A program made the position numbers and the translations under genes. Under the pieces are notes generated by a model, which made no database searches, had not been told where the DNA came from, and saw nothing but the letters and a program-made list of their open reading frames with translations. From Desmonostoc geniculatum HA4340-LM1 (GTDB lineage: Bacteria; Cyanobacteriota; Cyanobacteriia; Cyanobacteriales; Nostocaceae), in NCBI GenBank assembly GCA_019359545.1, contig JAHHHB010000010.1, positions 1-64,000 on the forward strand: 64,000 bases of DNA, in the 5' to 3' direction. How positions within the stretch are numbered: position 1 is the first letter of the stretch; the number at the start of each line of letters is the position of its first letter. Of the stretch, positions 26,069 to 34,799 are shown piece after piece.

Positions 26069-28660
26069 ATGACAACCTCACAGGAGAGGATTATCCCGAC
26101 AGACTTGCGAAACGAAATGTCGCAGTCTTATCTGGAATACGCCATGAGCGTGATAGTGGGTCGGGCGCTGCCAGATGCGAGGGATGGTCTAAAACCTGTG
26201 CATCGTCGCATTCTCTACGCAATGCACGAGCTAGGTTTGCTGCACGATCGCCCGTTTAAAAAATGTGCCCGTGTGGTGGGGGAAGTATTAGGTAAATATC
26301 ACCCCCACGGTGACACGGCTGTGTATGATGCCTTGGTGCGGATGGCGCAGGATTTTTCCATGCGATCGCCTTTAGTTGATGGGCATGGTAACTTTGGTTC
26401 GGTGGACAACGATCCCCCAGCGGCAATGCGGTATACAGAATGCCGCTTGAAAGCTTTAACTAGCGCTGGTTTACTCCACGACATCGAATCGGAAACCGTA
26501 GACTTTGCCGATAACTTCGACGGTTCCCAGCAAGAACCGACAGTACTACCCGCACGTGTTCCCCAATTGCTGCTCAATGGTTCCTCTGGAATTGCTGTGG
26601 GCATGGCAACCAATATTCCCCCGCACAACTTGGGGGAACTAATTGACGGTTTGGTGGCACTGATTCACAATCCAGAAATCACCGATCTGGAATTAATGCA
26701 GTATATCCAAGGTCCCGACTTTCCTACCGGGGCACAAGTTTTGGGGACATCTGCCATTCGGGAAGCCTACACCACCGGGCGTGGTTCCATTACCATGCGC
26801 GGCGTCGCCAACATTGAAACCATCGAACAGCGGGGACGCCCAGATCGAGAAGCAATTATTATCACCGAATTGCCCTATCAAACCAACAAAGCAGCGCTGA
26901 TTGAAAAAATCGCCGAAATGGTGAACGAAAAGCGCTTAGAGGGCATCGCAGATATCCGAGACGAGAGCGATCGCGATGGGATGCGGGTTGTGATCGAACT
27001 CAAGCGTGATGCTTATCCCCGCGTCGTCCTCAACAACCTCTACAAGCAAACACCACTGCAAGCCAACTTCGGCGCAAACATGCTGGCGTTGGTGAATAGC
27101 GAACCCCAAGTACTCACCCTCAAGCATTTCTTAAGCGTCTTCTTGGATTTCCGCATCGAATCCATTGCCAGACGTACCCGCTACGAACTGCGAAAAGCCG
27201 AGGAACGCGACCACATTTTGCAGGGGTTATTGATTGCCCTGTCCCACTTAGATGCAATTATTAATTTGATTCGCCATGCACCAGATGCACCCACAGCCAA
27301 AGGCGAATTGATCGCAACTTACGGACTATCCGAAGTGCAAGCAGACGCGATTTTGCAGATGCAATTACGGCGGTTGACTGCCTTAGAAGCAGACAAAATT
27401 CGTCTGGAACACGAAGAATTACAAGCCAAGATTGCCGACTTGCAAGATATTTTGGCACGACGGGAGAGGGTGCTGGAAATCATTGAAACCGAAGTCGCCC
27501 AACTGAAAACTAGCTTCGCCACACCCCGGCGGACGGTAATTTTACCAGGGGAAGGCGAAATAGATGAACGTGACTTAATTGCCAACGAAAAAGCGATCAT
27601 TTTGGTCACCGAACAAGGGTACATCAAACGGATGCCCGTCAACACCTTTGAAGCCCAAAGCCGTGCTACCAGAGGCAAAGCCGCAGCCAAGGTGAAAGAT
27701 GATGATACCGTTGAGCATTTCTTAACTTGCTGCGACCACGACAGTATTTTATTCTTTAGCGAACGCGGCGTAGTTTACTGCCTAAAAGCCTATCAAATTC
27801 CCGTGGGTTCCCGCACCAGTCGCGGTACACCCATCGTCCAAATGCTACCCATTCCCAAAGAAGAAAAAATTACCTCCATCGTCCCCGTTGACGAATTTAG
27901 CAACGAAGAATTTTTGGTGATGCTCACCAAAGGCGGTAATATCAAGAAAACCGAATTGCCTGCCTTTAGCCACATTCGCGCCAATGGCTTGATAGCCATT
28001 TCCTTAGAAGAAGGCGACCAACTCCGGTGGGTGCGACGCGCCAGAGTAGAAGACAGTGTGATTATTGGTTCTCGTCAAGGAATGGCGATTCACTTCCGGT
28101 GCAATCACGAACAACTGCGTCCCTTAAGTCGGGCGACTCGTGGGGTGAAAGCCATGAAGCTGAAAAATAAAGACGACGAACTTGTGGGTATGGATATTCT
28201 CCCTGCGGCAATTCTCGACACTTTAGATACCAATACAGAAGCCGAAATTGAAGAAATTGAAGCAGAAGAAATCGAAATTAATGAAGAAACCGTAGAAGTA
28301 CCTGCCAATGCCAGCGTCGGTCCTTGGGTGTTGGTAATTACAATGGGAGGATATGGTAAGCGCGTACCAGTCGCCCAATTCCGCCTGCAAAAGCGTGCCG
28401 GTCAAGGTTTAATGGCAACCAAATTCAAAAACCGCAAAACCAAAGACAAGTTAGCAACCCTACGTATTGTCAACAACGATGACGACGAAATCATGATGGT
28501 CACCAATCGCGGTATTATCATTCGTCAAGCGGTGAATGCAATTTCCGTACAATCGCGATCGGCAACTGGCGTAAGAGTGCAGCGTTTAGATGAAGACGAC
28601 GCGATTACGGGAGTGGCAATAGTTCCACCTGATAGTGTTGATGCAGAAGAAGCAGAGTAA
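26069..28660 (+). CDS. gyrA: DNA gyrase subunit A
   Basis: 863 residues. It cuts and rejoins DNA in the GyrA2GyrB2 enzyme that introduces negative supercoils. The winged-helix/tower part has the catalytic tyrosine in AAMRYTE (Y122) and [10 protein letters not shown] (78-87) at the quinolone-determining region, with Thr at 83 and Asp at 87. The C-terminal domain has the beta-pinwheel repeats, and its GyrA-box position reads QSRATRG rather than the canonical QRRGGKG. An acidic insert ([17 protein letters not shown], about 720-736) interrupts the pinwheel and the protein ends [12 protein letters not shown] lies about 12 bp before the ATG at 26069. The 3' end overlaps lnt. A ParC-like identity is less likely but the box deviation leaves it open. 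Confidence 0.93.
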   Translation: MTTSQERIIPTDLRNEMSQSYLEYAMSVIVGRALPDARDGLKPVHRRILYAMHELGLLHDRPFKKCARVVGEVLGKYHPHGDTAVYDALVRMAQDFSMRSPLVDGHGNFGSVDNDPPAAMRYTECRLKALTSAGLLHDIESETVDFADNFDGSQQEPTVLPARVPQLLLNGSSGIAVGMATNIPPHNLGELIDGLVALIHNPEITDLELMQYIQGPDFPTGAQVLGTSAIREAYTTGRGSITMRGVANIETIEQRGRPDREAIIITELPYQTNKAALIEKIAEMVNEKRLEGIADIRDESDRDGMRVVIELKRDAYPRVVLNNLYKQTPLQANFGANMLALVNSEPQVLTLKHFLSVFLDFRIESIARRTRYELRKAEERDHILQGLLIALSHLDAIINLIRHAPDAPTAKGELIATYGLSEVQADAILQMQLRRLTALEADKIRLEHEELQAKIADLQDILARRERVLEIIETEVAQLKTSFATPRRTVILPGEGEIDERDLIANEKAIILVTEQGYIKRMPVNTFEAQSRATRGKAAAKVKDDDTVEHFLTCCDHDSILFFSERGVVYCLKAYQIPVGSRTSRGTPIVQMLPIPKEEKITSIVPVDEFSNEEFLVMLTKGGNIKKTELPAFSHIRANGLIAISLEEGDQLRWVRRARVEDSVIIGSRQGMAIHFRCNHEQLRPLSRATRGVKAMKLKNKDDELVGMDILPAAILDTLDTNTEAEIEEIEAEEIEINEETVEVPANASVGPWVLVITMGGYGKRVPVAQFRLQKRAGQGLMATKFKNRKTKDKLATLRIVNNDDDEIMMVTNRGIIIRQAVNAISVQSRSATGVRVQRLDEDDAITGVAIVPPDSVDAEEAE

Positions 28661-30317
28661 AAAGCAGGGGGAGCAGGGGAGGCAGGGGAGGCAGGGGAGG
28701 CAGGGGGAGAAATTAACCTCCTTACTTCCTTGGTTGATTGCCTTGGGCAGTGGCGTTTTGATGGGGGTGACTGTCGCCCCCGTCGGCGCCTGGTTCCTAG
28801 CTTGGATTGCCCTAGCCCCCCTCTGGGTGTTGCTTGTTACTTCCTCAAAACTTAAAAACCAATCCCCCCCTGCTCCCTCATCTTCCCCTGCCCCCCTTGC
28901 CGTCCTCTGGGGTATCGCCTATCACAGTATTGCCCTTTCCTGGATTACAGGAATTCATCCCATGACTTGGTTAGGTGTTCCCTGGTGGCCGAGTTTGGCA
29001 ATCACGCTTTTTTGTTGGGGATTTATCAGTGTCTTGGGAGGTATATTTGTTACTATTTGGGCGGCTGTAATGGTTCGCCTGGGTGGGCAAAAATCCTGGT
29101 TACGTATACTAATTGGTACGGCGGTGTGGTGTGGGTTAGAAAGTCTCTGGAGTGCTGGCCCTTTGTGGTGGAGTTCTTTGGCTTACACACAGAGTCCGCA
29201 TAATCTCGTAATTGTACACCTTGGCCAACTCTCTGGCCCGAATACTGTGACGGCGGCAATAGTTGCTGTGAATGGCTTGATTGCTGAAGGATGGACGAAC
29301 CGCAGAGGCGCAGAGGACACAGAGGAAATTCTCTCTGCGCTCTCTGCGCCTCTGCGGTTCGTTAATAAATACTTAGCTGCCGCCACAGGTTTATTAATTA
29401 CTTTACATTTAATAGGTTTTATCTTATACAGCCGTCCCATTGCCCAACCACCAGAAGCGGCGTTGAAAGTCGGGATTGTTCAAGGTAATATTCCTAACCG
29501 ACTTTTGCGGAGTTCTGAAGGGTTTCGTCGCGCCGAAGAAAATTACACTAATGGATATATAAATTTAGCAAATCAAGGTGTAGATGCAGTCCTTACCGCA
29601 GAAGGAGCTTTACCTGTTTTCCAGCGTAACTTGATGGCAACTACTTTGGTCGCAGCAGTGAAGGAAAAAGGCGTAGTTGCTTGGATTGGGGCTTTTGGGG
29701 AACGAGGACGCAGCTATACAATTAGCTTGTTTACTTTGAATAATCAAGGTGAAATTGTTGGGCGCTACGACAAAGCGAAATTAGTGCCTTTGGGAGAATA
29801 TATTCCCTTGGAAGGAATTTTAGGCGCAATTGTGCAGCGGTTATCGCCTTTGGATGCACATCAAGTTGCAGGTGCAGCAAATCAGGTATTTGACACTCCT
29901 TTTGGTAGAGCGATCGCTAGTATATGTTATGAATCTGCTTTTCCTGAACAATTTCGCTATCAAGCTGCGGCGGGTGGGCAATTTATCCTCAGTTCTTCTA
30001 ACGATGCCCATTACAGTCGGTGGATGCCATTACAGCATCATGCACAGGATATCATGCGGGCGATCGAAACTGATAGATGGTCAGCACGGGCAACTAATAC
30101 TGGATATTCAGCTTTTGTAGATCCTCACGGGAGAACTTTGTGGATATCTGGATACAACACTTACGAAACTCATGCCGAAACAATTTATCGGCGGCAAACC
30201 AAGACTTTATATGTGCGTTGGGGTGATTGGTTGACACCGCTGTTGTTAATATCCTCTGGAGGATTTTGGCTGTTGGAAAAAGTGAAACCCAATTCTAAAG
30301 TTTTGATGGGACATTAG
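28641..30317 (+). CDS. lnt: apolipoprotein N-acyltransferase
   Basis: Transfers an acyl chain to the N-terminal cysteine of lipoproteins in the inner membrane. Several membrane helices in the first 260 residues are followed by a carbon-nitrogen hydrolase domain with the triad: E in LTAEGALP, K in [13 protein letters not shown] and C in [10 protein letters not shown] (about residue 429). A last membrane helix lies near the C-terminus. The frame overlaps the gyrA 3' end; a GTG at 28635 or ATG at 28641 can start it. The N-terminus contains [14 protein letters not shown], encoded by tandem GGCAGGGGA repeats. Residues about 219-241 are encoded by a palindromic repeat (29295-29362), and a C-rich repeat encodes [11 protein letters not shown]. 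Three repeat-derived segments in one enzyme is odd. Confidence 0.92.
   Translation: MQKKQSKKQGEQGRQGRQGRQGEKLTSLLPWLIALGSGVLMGVTVAPVGAWFLAWIALAPLWVLLVTSSKLKNQSPPAPSSSPAPLAVLWGIAYHSIALSWITGIHPMTWLGVPWWPSLAITLFCWGFISVLGGIFVTIWAAVMVRLGGQKSWLRILIGTAVWCGLESLWSAGPLWWSSLAYTQSPHNLVIVHLGQLSGPNTVTAAIVAVNGLIAEGWTNRRGAEDTEEILSALSAPLRFVNKYLAAATGLLITLHLIGFILYSRPIAQPPEAALKVGIVQGNIPNRLLRSSEGFRRAEENYTNGYINLANQGVDAVLTAEGALPVFQRNLMATTLVAAVKEKGVVAWIGAFGERGRSYTISLFTLNNQGEIVGRYDKAKLVPLGEYIPLEGILGAIVQRLSPLDAHQVAGAANQVFDTPFGRAIASICYESAFPEQFRYQAAAGGQFILSSSNDAHYSRWMPLQHHAQDIMRAIETDRWSARATNTGYSAFVDPHGRTLWISGYNTYETHAETIYRRQTKTLYVRWGDWLTPLLLISSGGFWLLEKVKPNSKVLMGH
29295..29362. repeat. palindromic repeat inside lnt, in frame
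   Basis: 68 bp with arms ACGAACCGCAGAGGCGCAGAG and its complement, around GGACACAGAGGAAATTCTC. Translated in the lnt frame as [20 protein letters not shown] followed by RFV. It lies between two membrane helices, where an extra loop may be tolerated. The same CGCAGAGG-type repeat occurs at the 5' ends of coaX and the pentapeptide gene. Confidence 0.85.
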
Positions 30318-30469
30318 ATTTGCGATAGCGCAGTGTTATCAGAGACGTTAAGTCATACACGAAGTCATATATCAGACTAAATAACTCATATACGAACTCA
30401 TATACACACCTGCAAAAATAAAATTAGGCAAAAAGCCAAAGACCAAAACCTGAATCACCCACTAATTGA

Positions 30470-30515
30470 TTCTGAATTCTGAATTCTGAATTCTGAATTC
30501 TGCATTCTGCATTCT
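30470..30515. repeat. TGAATTC heptamer tandem repeat before cas1
   Basis: About six consecutive units of TCTGAATTC/TCTGCATTC type, ending 30 bp before the cas1 ATG. Upstream at about 30345-30410 lie four ACTCATATA-like degenerate repeats. A cas1 promoter was not resolved here. Confidence 0.85.
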
Positions 30516-30546
30516 TCTTCAAAAAATCCCAAATCTTATAACACCT

Positions 30547-31566
30547 ATGTCTACATTATACGTCACAGACCAAGGCGCTTATTTGAGTGTCAAAAATCAA
30601 CAATTTCAGGTATTTTTTCAACAAGAAATCAAGATAAAACTTCCAGCAAATCGTGTCAGCGAGATAGTATTATTTGGCTCTTGCAATGTCTCACATGGGG
30701 CTGTAAGTATGTGCTTAAAACGGCGAATTCCAGTTATGTATTTGTCACAATCAGGTAGATATTTTGGCAGGTTACAAGTTGATAATAATGCTAGGGTTGA
30801 ATATTTAACTCGCCAGGTAGAGTCTTCCCTCAATTCTGAGTTTACCCGCAAGCAAGCTGAAGCAATTGTTTGGACAAAGATCAATAATTCCCGGATTTTA
30901 TTGATGAGATTAAGTCGTAGGCGGGATTTTGCAGAAATTAGTGCAACACCTGTTTTCAAAGCAATTGATGATTTAGACACTTTGATGGATAAATTATTCT
31001 TTGCAGAAACGATGGATGCACTACGAGGTTACGAAGGAAAAGCCGCTACTATTTATTTCCAAGCACTGGGTAGTTTATTTTCTAGTCCTTTTAAGTTTGA
31101 ACAGCGCACCAAACGTCCGCCAACCGATCCCATTAATAGTATGCTCAGTTTGGGATACACTTTGTTAAGCCAAAATGTTTTCTCTTGCGTTCAAGCCGCA
31201 GGTTTACACACTCATTTTGGGAATTTACATGTTCCCAGAGATAATCATCCAGCATTGGTATCAGATTTAGTTGAAGAATGGAGAGCGCAATTAGTCGATT
31301 CTTTGGTATGTTATTTGGTGAATTCCCAAATTTTTACCTTTGATGATTTCACACCACCAGATGAACGCGGTGGAGTTTATTTTCAATATCACGCCCTCAA
31401 GAAATTTCTTAAGCATTGGGAAGAAAAGCTACAGTCGGAATTAACCCATCCCCATACCGGACAAAAGGTAACTTTCCGCCGATGTCTGGAGTTACAAGTC
31501 AGAGAGTACATTTCTTGCTTGATGGGTGAAGTTCAACTATATCGACCAATGATTTGGAGAATGTAA
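30547..31566 (+). CDS. cas1: CRISPR-associated endonuclease Cas1 (orphan, no cas2)
   Basis: 339 residues; metal-dependent integrase of CRISPR adaptation. An N-terminal beta domain (1-85, MSTLYVTDQGAYLSV) is followed by a helical catalytic domain. The metal ligands appear intact: E163 in RGYEGKAA, H228 in HFGNLH and an acidic residue in VSDLVEEWR (D240 or E243/E244). There is no reverse-transcriptase or Cas4 fusion. Sequence style resembles Cas1 of type III/I-D loci of filamentous cyanobacteria, an impression only. A CRISPR array starts 214 bp downstream on the same strand. No cas2, cas6 or effector gene is present within 20 kb on either side in this window. Cas1 normally needs Cas2, so function depends on genes elsewhere. 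Confidence 0.96.
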   Translation: MSTLYVTDQGAYLSVKNQQFQVFFQQEIKIKLPANRVSEIVLFGSCNVSHGAVSMCLKRRIPVMYLSQSGRYFGRLQVDNNARVEYLTRQVESSLNSEFTRKQAEAIVWTKINNSRILLMRLSRRRDFAEISATPVFKAIDDLDTLMDKLFFAETMDALRGYEGKAATIYFQALGSLFSSPFKFEQRTKRPPTDPINSMLSLGYTLLSQNVFSCVQAAGLHTHFGNLHVPRDNHPALVSDLVEEWRAQLVDSLVCYLVNSQIFTFDDFTPPDERGGVYFQYHALKKFLKHWEEKLQSELTHPHTGQKVTFRRCLELQVREYISCLMGEVQLYRPMIWRM

Positions 31567-31573
31567 AGTTTTG

Positions 31574-31737
31574 TAAATTTGAGGGGGTAGGGTAAGTCCC
31601 AGAACCCTTATTATTTCGTTACCCCCCTCAAAACTGGCTTTGTGTAAGGGTTTGAAGGTGCTAAATTGGTGAAATTTGCCAGCTTATTGACACTAAAATG
31701 CCTTTATTGACACTAGTTCTTGACCCCCTCAAATTTA
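31574..31737 (+). promoter_or_regulatory. CRISPR leader bounded by a 15-bp inverted repeat
   Basis: Between cas1 and the array. TAAATTTGAGGGGGT (31574-31588) and its exact complement ACCCCCTCAAATTTA (31723-31737) enclose the region. A third related copy, TACCCCCCTCAAAA, lies at about 31620-31634. Inside, the 12-mer TTATTGACACTA occurs twice, 20 bp apart (about 31685 and 31705). These are candidate leader-anchoring signals for spacer integration. Confidence 0.65.
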
Positions 31738-31749
31738 TGGGTGTATAAT
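31720..31749 (+). promoter_or_regulatory. sigma70-type promoter for the CRISPR array
   Basis: TTGACC (31720-31725), an 18-bp spacer and TATAAT (31744-31749). Transcription would start near 31756, about 25 bp before the first repeat, reading toward the array in the direction expected from the GGAAAC repeat ends. The -35 box overlaps the right arm of the leader inverted repeat. Confidence 0.65.
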
Positions 31750-31780
31750 CCTTGCATGGCAAGGCTTCTAAAAGCCAAGC

Positions 31781-32169
31781 TTTAAGCTTCTTCGGAAGCT
31801 GAATTAATGGAAACCTTTATTACAGTCATCAGACTCTTTTACATCCAGAGTTTTTAAGCTTCTTCGGAAGCTGAATTAATGGAAACCAGTTTTTCTCCTG
31901 TTCCTCGTCTCTACCTATCAAAAATTTAAGCTTCTTCGGAAGCTGAATTAATGGAAACAATGGTTCCATCTTTTTGTATGATAACCATTCGTTTTTAAGC
32001 TTCTTCGGAAGCTGAATTAATGGAAACTTTCACCTACTTTAGAAACACAGTGGTTAAGTTGATTTAAGCTTCTTCGGAAGCTGAATTAATGGAAACTCCG
32101 CGATCGTTTCCTTTGTCAACCAGAGTGCGAAGCACTTTAAGCTTCTTCGGAAGCTGAATTAATGGAAAC
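31781..32169 (+). CRISPR. CRISPR array, six 34-bp repeats and five spacers
   Basis: Six identical repeats begin at 31781, 31853, 31925, 31994, 32063 and 32136, each starting TTTAAGCTTCTTCGG and ending TTAATGGAAAC. Spacers are 38, 38, 35, 35 and 39 bp and are all different. The repeat contains a 6-bp stem AGCTTC/GAAGCT closed by a TTCG loop, so the RNA would carry a C(UUCG)G tetraloop. The GAAAC 3' end leaves an 8-base-type handle typical of arrays processed by a Cas6 enzyme, which is not encoded here. Identical repeats right to the distal end suggest a young or actively maintained array. Confidence 0.98.
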
Positions 32170-32218
32170 AAAAACAAGTATTTGATTTTTTTCGTTCAAG
32201 GCAACTTTTATACAAAAC

Positions 32219-32247
32219 GGTGCGTTAGGCTAAAGCCGTAACGCACC
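32219..32247. repeat. GGTGCGTTA...TAACGCACC hairpin
   Basis: Perfect 9-bp arms around GGCTAAAGCCG, which itself can form a small inner stem (GGCT/AGCC). It is of the common cyanobacterial GTGCGTTACGC repeat type. It could also stop transcripts leaving the array, since a T-rich run lies shortly upstream, but no U-tract follows. Confidence 0.7.
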
Positions 32248-32251
32248 CTAC

Positions 32252-32377
32252 TGGCGTGACAAGACTAAAATGTTACAAAAAGTTTTCTTGTAGTGTGGAC
32301 ATCTTGTCCGCACTGGACGGGCGAGACGCCCATCCCACAAGAGTTTGTTAATGGACTATTTTAGCTGTGTCACGCCA
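32252..32377. mobile_element. MITE-like element with TGGCGTGACA ends
   Basis: 126 bp with TGGCGTGACA at the left and TGTCACGCCA at the right, extended by TAAAAT/ATTTTA four bases further in on each side. The sequence CTAC abuts both outer ends, a possible 4-bp target duplication. The middle contains TGTGGACATCTTGTCCGCAC, itself palindromic. Non-coding. Confidence 0.7.
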
Positions 32378-32601
32378 CTACTTAAGAATTTTGATTGAAT
32401 TTTACAGTGGCGATCGCCAATTTTTAATACTAACTTTTCTGCCTGAATAGTTACTTGGTGGTTAGCAGCATTTTTATTGTCCCATATTCAGTATAAGAAC
32501 AACTAGAAACCCGCAGGAGTTGGGCATTTCGGATAAATTATACATCTAAATTATAGTAATCTTCGCTGTTCTGAAATCCAGGCGATCGCTGCCATAGGAT
32601 T

Positions 32602-32963
32602 AGAGGGTGTTTGAAAAGTCATGATTGATGTATCAAATATTTTTACCCCACCCTAACTGTGTCTCAATTGGCTTCACATCGGTGTAACCCAGATTAGACT
32701 TCTTGCATAAGTCGGGAAAAGGGGAAGGGGAAAGGGGGAAAGGTTTGGTATTTTCCCTTTCCCCAATAAAGATGAGTCCCTTTTCCCACCTCTTGCAAAA
32801 AGCACTTTTGCAAGAGGTCTATTGATGTATCAAATATTTTTACCCCACCCTAACCCTCCCCTTGGAAAGGGGAGGGAACTAGATTTCCAGTCTCCCCCCA
32901 ATCCATCGGGGGGATTAAGGGGAGTGATTTTAATCACAGCTAACCACTTTTCAAACAACCTCT
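32602..32963. mobile_element. MITE-like element, AGAGGGTGTTTGAAAAGT family, copy 2, interrupted
   Basis: Ends AGAGGGTGTTTGAAAAGT (32602-32619) and ACTTTTCAAACAACCTCT (32946-32963), with TA on both outer sides. The interior ATTGATGTATCAAATATTTT segment occurs twice (about 32623 and 32821), separated by foreign sequence that includes a second element. Without the extra 190 bp or so it would match copy 1 at 14703-14878 in size and order. Confidence 0.8.
32697..32820. mobile_element. nested element with AGACTTCTTGCATAAGT ends
   Basis: 124 bp with AGACTTCTTGCATAAGT (32697-32713) and ACTTTTGCAAGAGGTCT (32804-32820), arms matching at 15 of 17 positions. The interior is purine/pyrimidine blocky (GGGGAAAGGGGGAAAGG then CCCTTTCCCC). 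It lies inside the 32602-32963 element and so inserted after it. Confidence 0.75.
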
Positions 32964-33125
32964 TAGCCACCACAGTTATTTTCAATTAACAATCATTCAT
33001 AAGAATGAAATTTTAATAGATAATTTCATCCCAAATTAAGTTTAAAAGAAACCCTATGAGCGATAATCTGCTGATTTTAAAGTGTTTTAATAAAGTTATT
33101 AGCGAAAGTTTAGAGAAGCAAAAAC

Positions 33126-33467
33126 ATGAAAGGTTTCAGGAAGCTATCCTCGATAGCACTATTGCTATTTGCCTTTGTGTATCCGCCCTCCTTAGCAGAA
33201 GCGAAAGATATTTCTCAGGGTAATGGTCTTAATGAACAAAGTACGGCATTAGAGGCTAACCTAGTTGGAGGTCAAAAAGGAGAGCTTTTAATTGCTCAAC
33301 GGCGGGGAGGACGATACCGGGTAATCAGACGACGCCAACCTTTAGGGCGATACCAAAATATCCGACAACGTGAGCGTTTCGGACGATACCAAAATATCCG
33401 ACAGCAGCAGTTAAGACGACAACGAGAGTATAGGCGTCAACGAGAATATAGGCGTCAATGGTATTGA
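33126..33467 (+). CDS. secreted Arg/Gln/Tyr-rich repeat protein
   Basis: 113 residues. A signal peptide (about 1-26, LSSIALLLFAFVYPPSLAEA) precedes a short neutral segment. The last 50 residues are strongly basic with repeats: GRYQNIRQRERF then GRYQNIRQQQLR, and REYRRQ twice, ending QWY. It is predicted to be exported; the basic tail could bind anionic wall polymers, nucleic acid or lipid. No family is recognised. GAGAAGC sits a few bases before the ATG. Convergent with tal across a strong hairpin. Confidence 0.65.
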   Translation: MKGFRKLSSIALLLFAFVYPPSLAEAKDISQGNGLNEQSTALEANLVGGQKGELLIAQRRGGRYRVIRRRQPLGRYQNIRQRERFGRYQNIRQQQLRRQREYRRQREYRRQWY

Positions 33468-33480
33468 TGACATCTCACCA

Positions 33481-33536
33481 GAAGAGGACAAGGAGATAAG
33501 GGTTTTCTTCTGTCCCCTCATCTCCTTGTCCTCTTC
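33481..33536. terminator. 17-bp inverted repeat between convergent genes
   Basis: GAAGAGGACAAGGAGAT (33481-33497) pairs perfectly with ATCTCCTTGTCCTCTTC (33520-33536) around a 22-base loop. It sits 14 bp past the stop at 33467 and 57 bp past the tal stop, as expected for a shared bidirectional terminator. No T-run follows, so it may instead be a dispersed repeat. Confidence 0.45.
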
Positions 33537-33592
33537 GATGACGTTGGTTAGTGGTTTTCTGTTAACCACTAACCATTAACTATGGTCACAGT

Positions 33593-34597
33593 CTAATGAC
33601 TTGCTACTGGCTCTGCTTCAAGGCGAGCCAATCGGTCTGCCAAAAGTTTTTCCAGATCTTCTAGTGCTTTGGTGAAACCTTTGATGCCCTCATCTAGTTT
33701 ATCAGTTGCCATACGGTCAGCAGCGTGCATCTTGTCAAAGGTAGCTTTATCAATGGATATTTTTTCAATTTCCAAGTTTGCTACATTAGCAGGGTCAAGC
33801 TTCCGTGGCAATTCTCCAATAGTTGCTTGTAATTCGGCTAAAAGTGACGGTGAAATTGTCAACAAATCGCTACCCGCAAGTTCAGTAATTTCACCAAGGT
33901 TACGGAAGCTAGCTCCCATAACTTCAGTTTTATAGCCGAATTTCTTGTAGTAGTTGTAGATTTTGGTGACTGACAAAACTCCTGGATCTTCGGCTGCTGG
34001 GTAGCTATCGCGTCCGGTATCTTTTTTGTACCAGTCGAGAATCCGACCGACGAAGGGAGAAATTAGGGTAACGCCGGCTTCTGCACAGGCGATCGCTTGA
34101 TGCAAACCAAACAACAAGGTAAGGTTACAATGAATACCTTCTTTCTCTAGAATTTCCGCAGCGCGAATGCCTTCCCAGGTGGTGGCAATTTTTATTAAAA
34201 CGCGATCGCGCCCAATCCCAGCAGCTTTATACTGAGCAATCAATTCCCGTGCTTTAGCGATCGTAGCTTCAGTATCATAGGACAAACGAGCATCTACTTC
34301 CGTAGATACGCGACCGGGAATAATTTGTAAAATCTTCAACCCAAAAGCCACTGCCAAACGGTCAAATGCCAAAGAAACTATCTGTGCTTGGGTAGCTCCG
34401 GCTCCGGCATCTTTTTTTGCCTGAAGTAGAGTCCGATCGACAATTTCCTGATATTCTGGCATCTGTGCCGCAGCAGTAATCAGGGAGGGATTTGTGGTGG
34501 CGTCTTGGGGTTTAAACTTTTCAATTGCTTGGATATCCCCTGTATCTGCAACCACAACAGTCATTTCTCGCAATTGTTCTAGTAAACTTTTAGACAT
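33593..34597 (-). CDS. tal: transaldolase
   Basis: 334 residues, TalB-type. It moves a dihydroxyacetone unit between sugar phosphates in the oxidative pentose phosphate pathway. Motifs: TTNPSLI near residue 33, [12 protein letters not shown] near 100, the Schiff-base lysine in [18 protein letters not shown] near 131-150, [20 protein letters not shown] near 157-176 and [14 protein letters not shown] near 179-192. GGAG lies 6 bp before the ATG. pyk and gap follow upstream on the same strand, separated by repeat-rich gaps of about 200 and 320 bp. The grouping suggests a sugar-catabolism set used in darkness or in heterocysts (inference). Confidence 0.96.
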   Translation of the reverse strand: MSKSLLEQLREMTVVVADTGDIQAIEKFKPQDATTNPSLITAAAQMPEYQEIVDRTLLQAKKDAGAGATQAQIVSLAFDRLAVAFGLKILQIIPGRVSTEVDARLSYDTEATIAKARELIAQYKAAGIGRDRVLIKIATTWEGIRAAEILEKEGIHCNLTLLFGLHQAIACAEAGVTLISPFVGRILDWYKKDTGRDSYPAAEDPGVLSVTKIYNYYKKFGYKTEVMGASFRNLGEITELAGSDLLTISPSLLAELQATIGELPRKLDPANVANLEIEKISIDKATFDKMHAADRMATDKLDEGIKGFTKALEDLEKLLADRLARLEAEPVASH

Positions 34598-34634
34598 AAA
34601 ATACTCCGTGATGTTTGTTTAGGATTTAATTCCA

Positions 34635-34790
34635 GAGGGAGTTGGGAGTTGGGAGTTGGGAGTTGGGCATGGGGCATCGGGCATTGGTTATTCTTTCTCC
34701 CCCTGCTCCCCCTGCTCCCCCTGCCCCCCCTGCTCTCTTATCTCCCTCATCTCCCCACTCCCCACTCCCCTCCACAGTCACAGCCCTATT
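34635..34790. repeat. GGGAGTTGGGAGTT / CCCCACTCCCC inverted tandem repeat
   Basis: Left arm of GGGAGTTGGGAGTT units followed by GGGCATGGGGCATCGGG (about 34638-34686); right arm of CCCCCTGCTCCCCCTGC and CTCCCCACTCCCCACTCCCC units (about 34700-34770). It lies between tal and pyk. Confidence 0.75.
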
Positions 34791-34799
34791 CTAGATGGC

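Larger units (their letters stand above)
32170..33125. other. 956-bp gene-free stretch packed with inverted-repeat elements
   Basis: No open frame here looks like a gene. In order it holds the array end with a T-rich run (about 32185-32195), a GGTGCGTTA hairpin (32219-32247), a TGGCGTGACA-ended element (32252-32377), a stretch with one HIP1 site, and a composite MITE (32602-32963) with another element nested in it (32697-32820). Bases 32965-33125 presumably carry the promoter of the 33126 gene. Confidence 0.6.
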
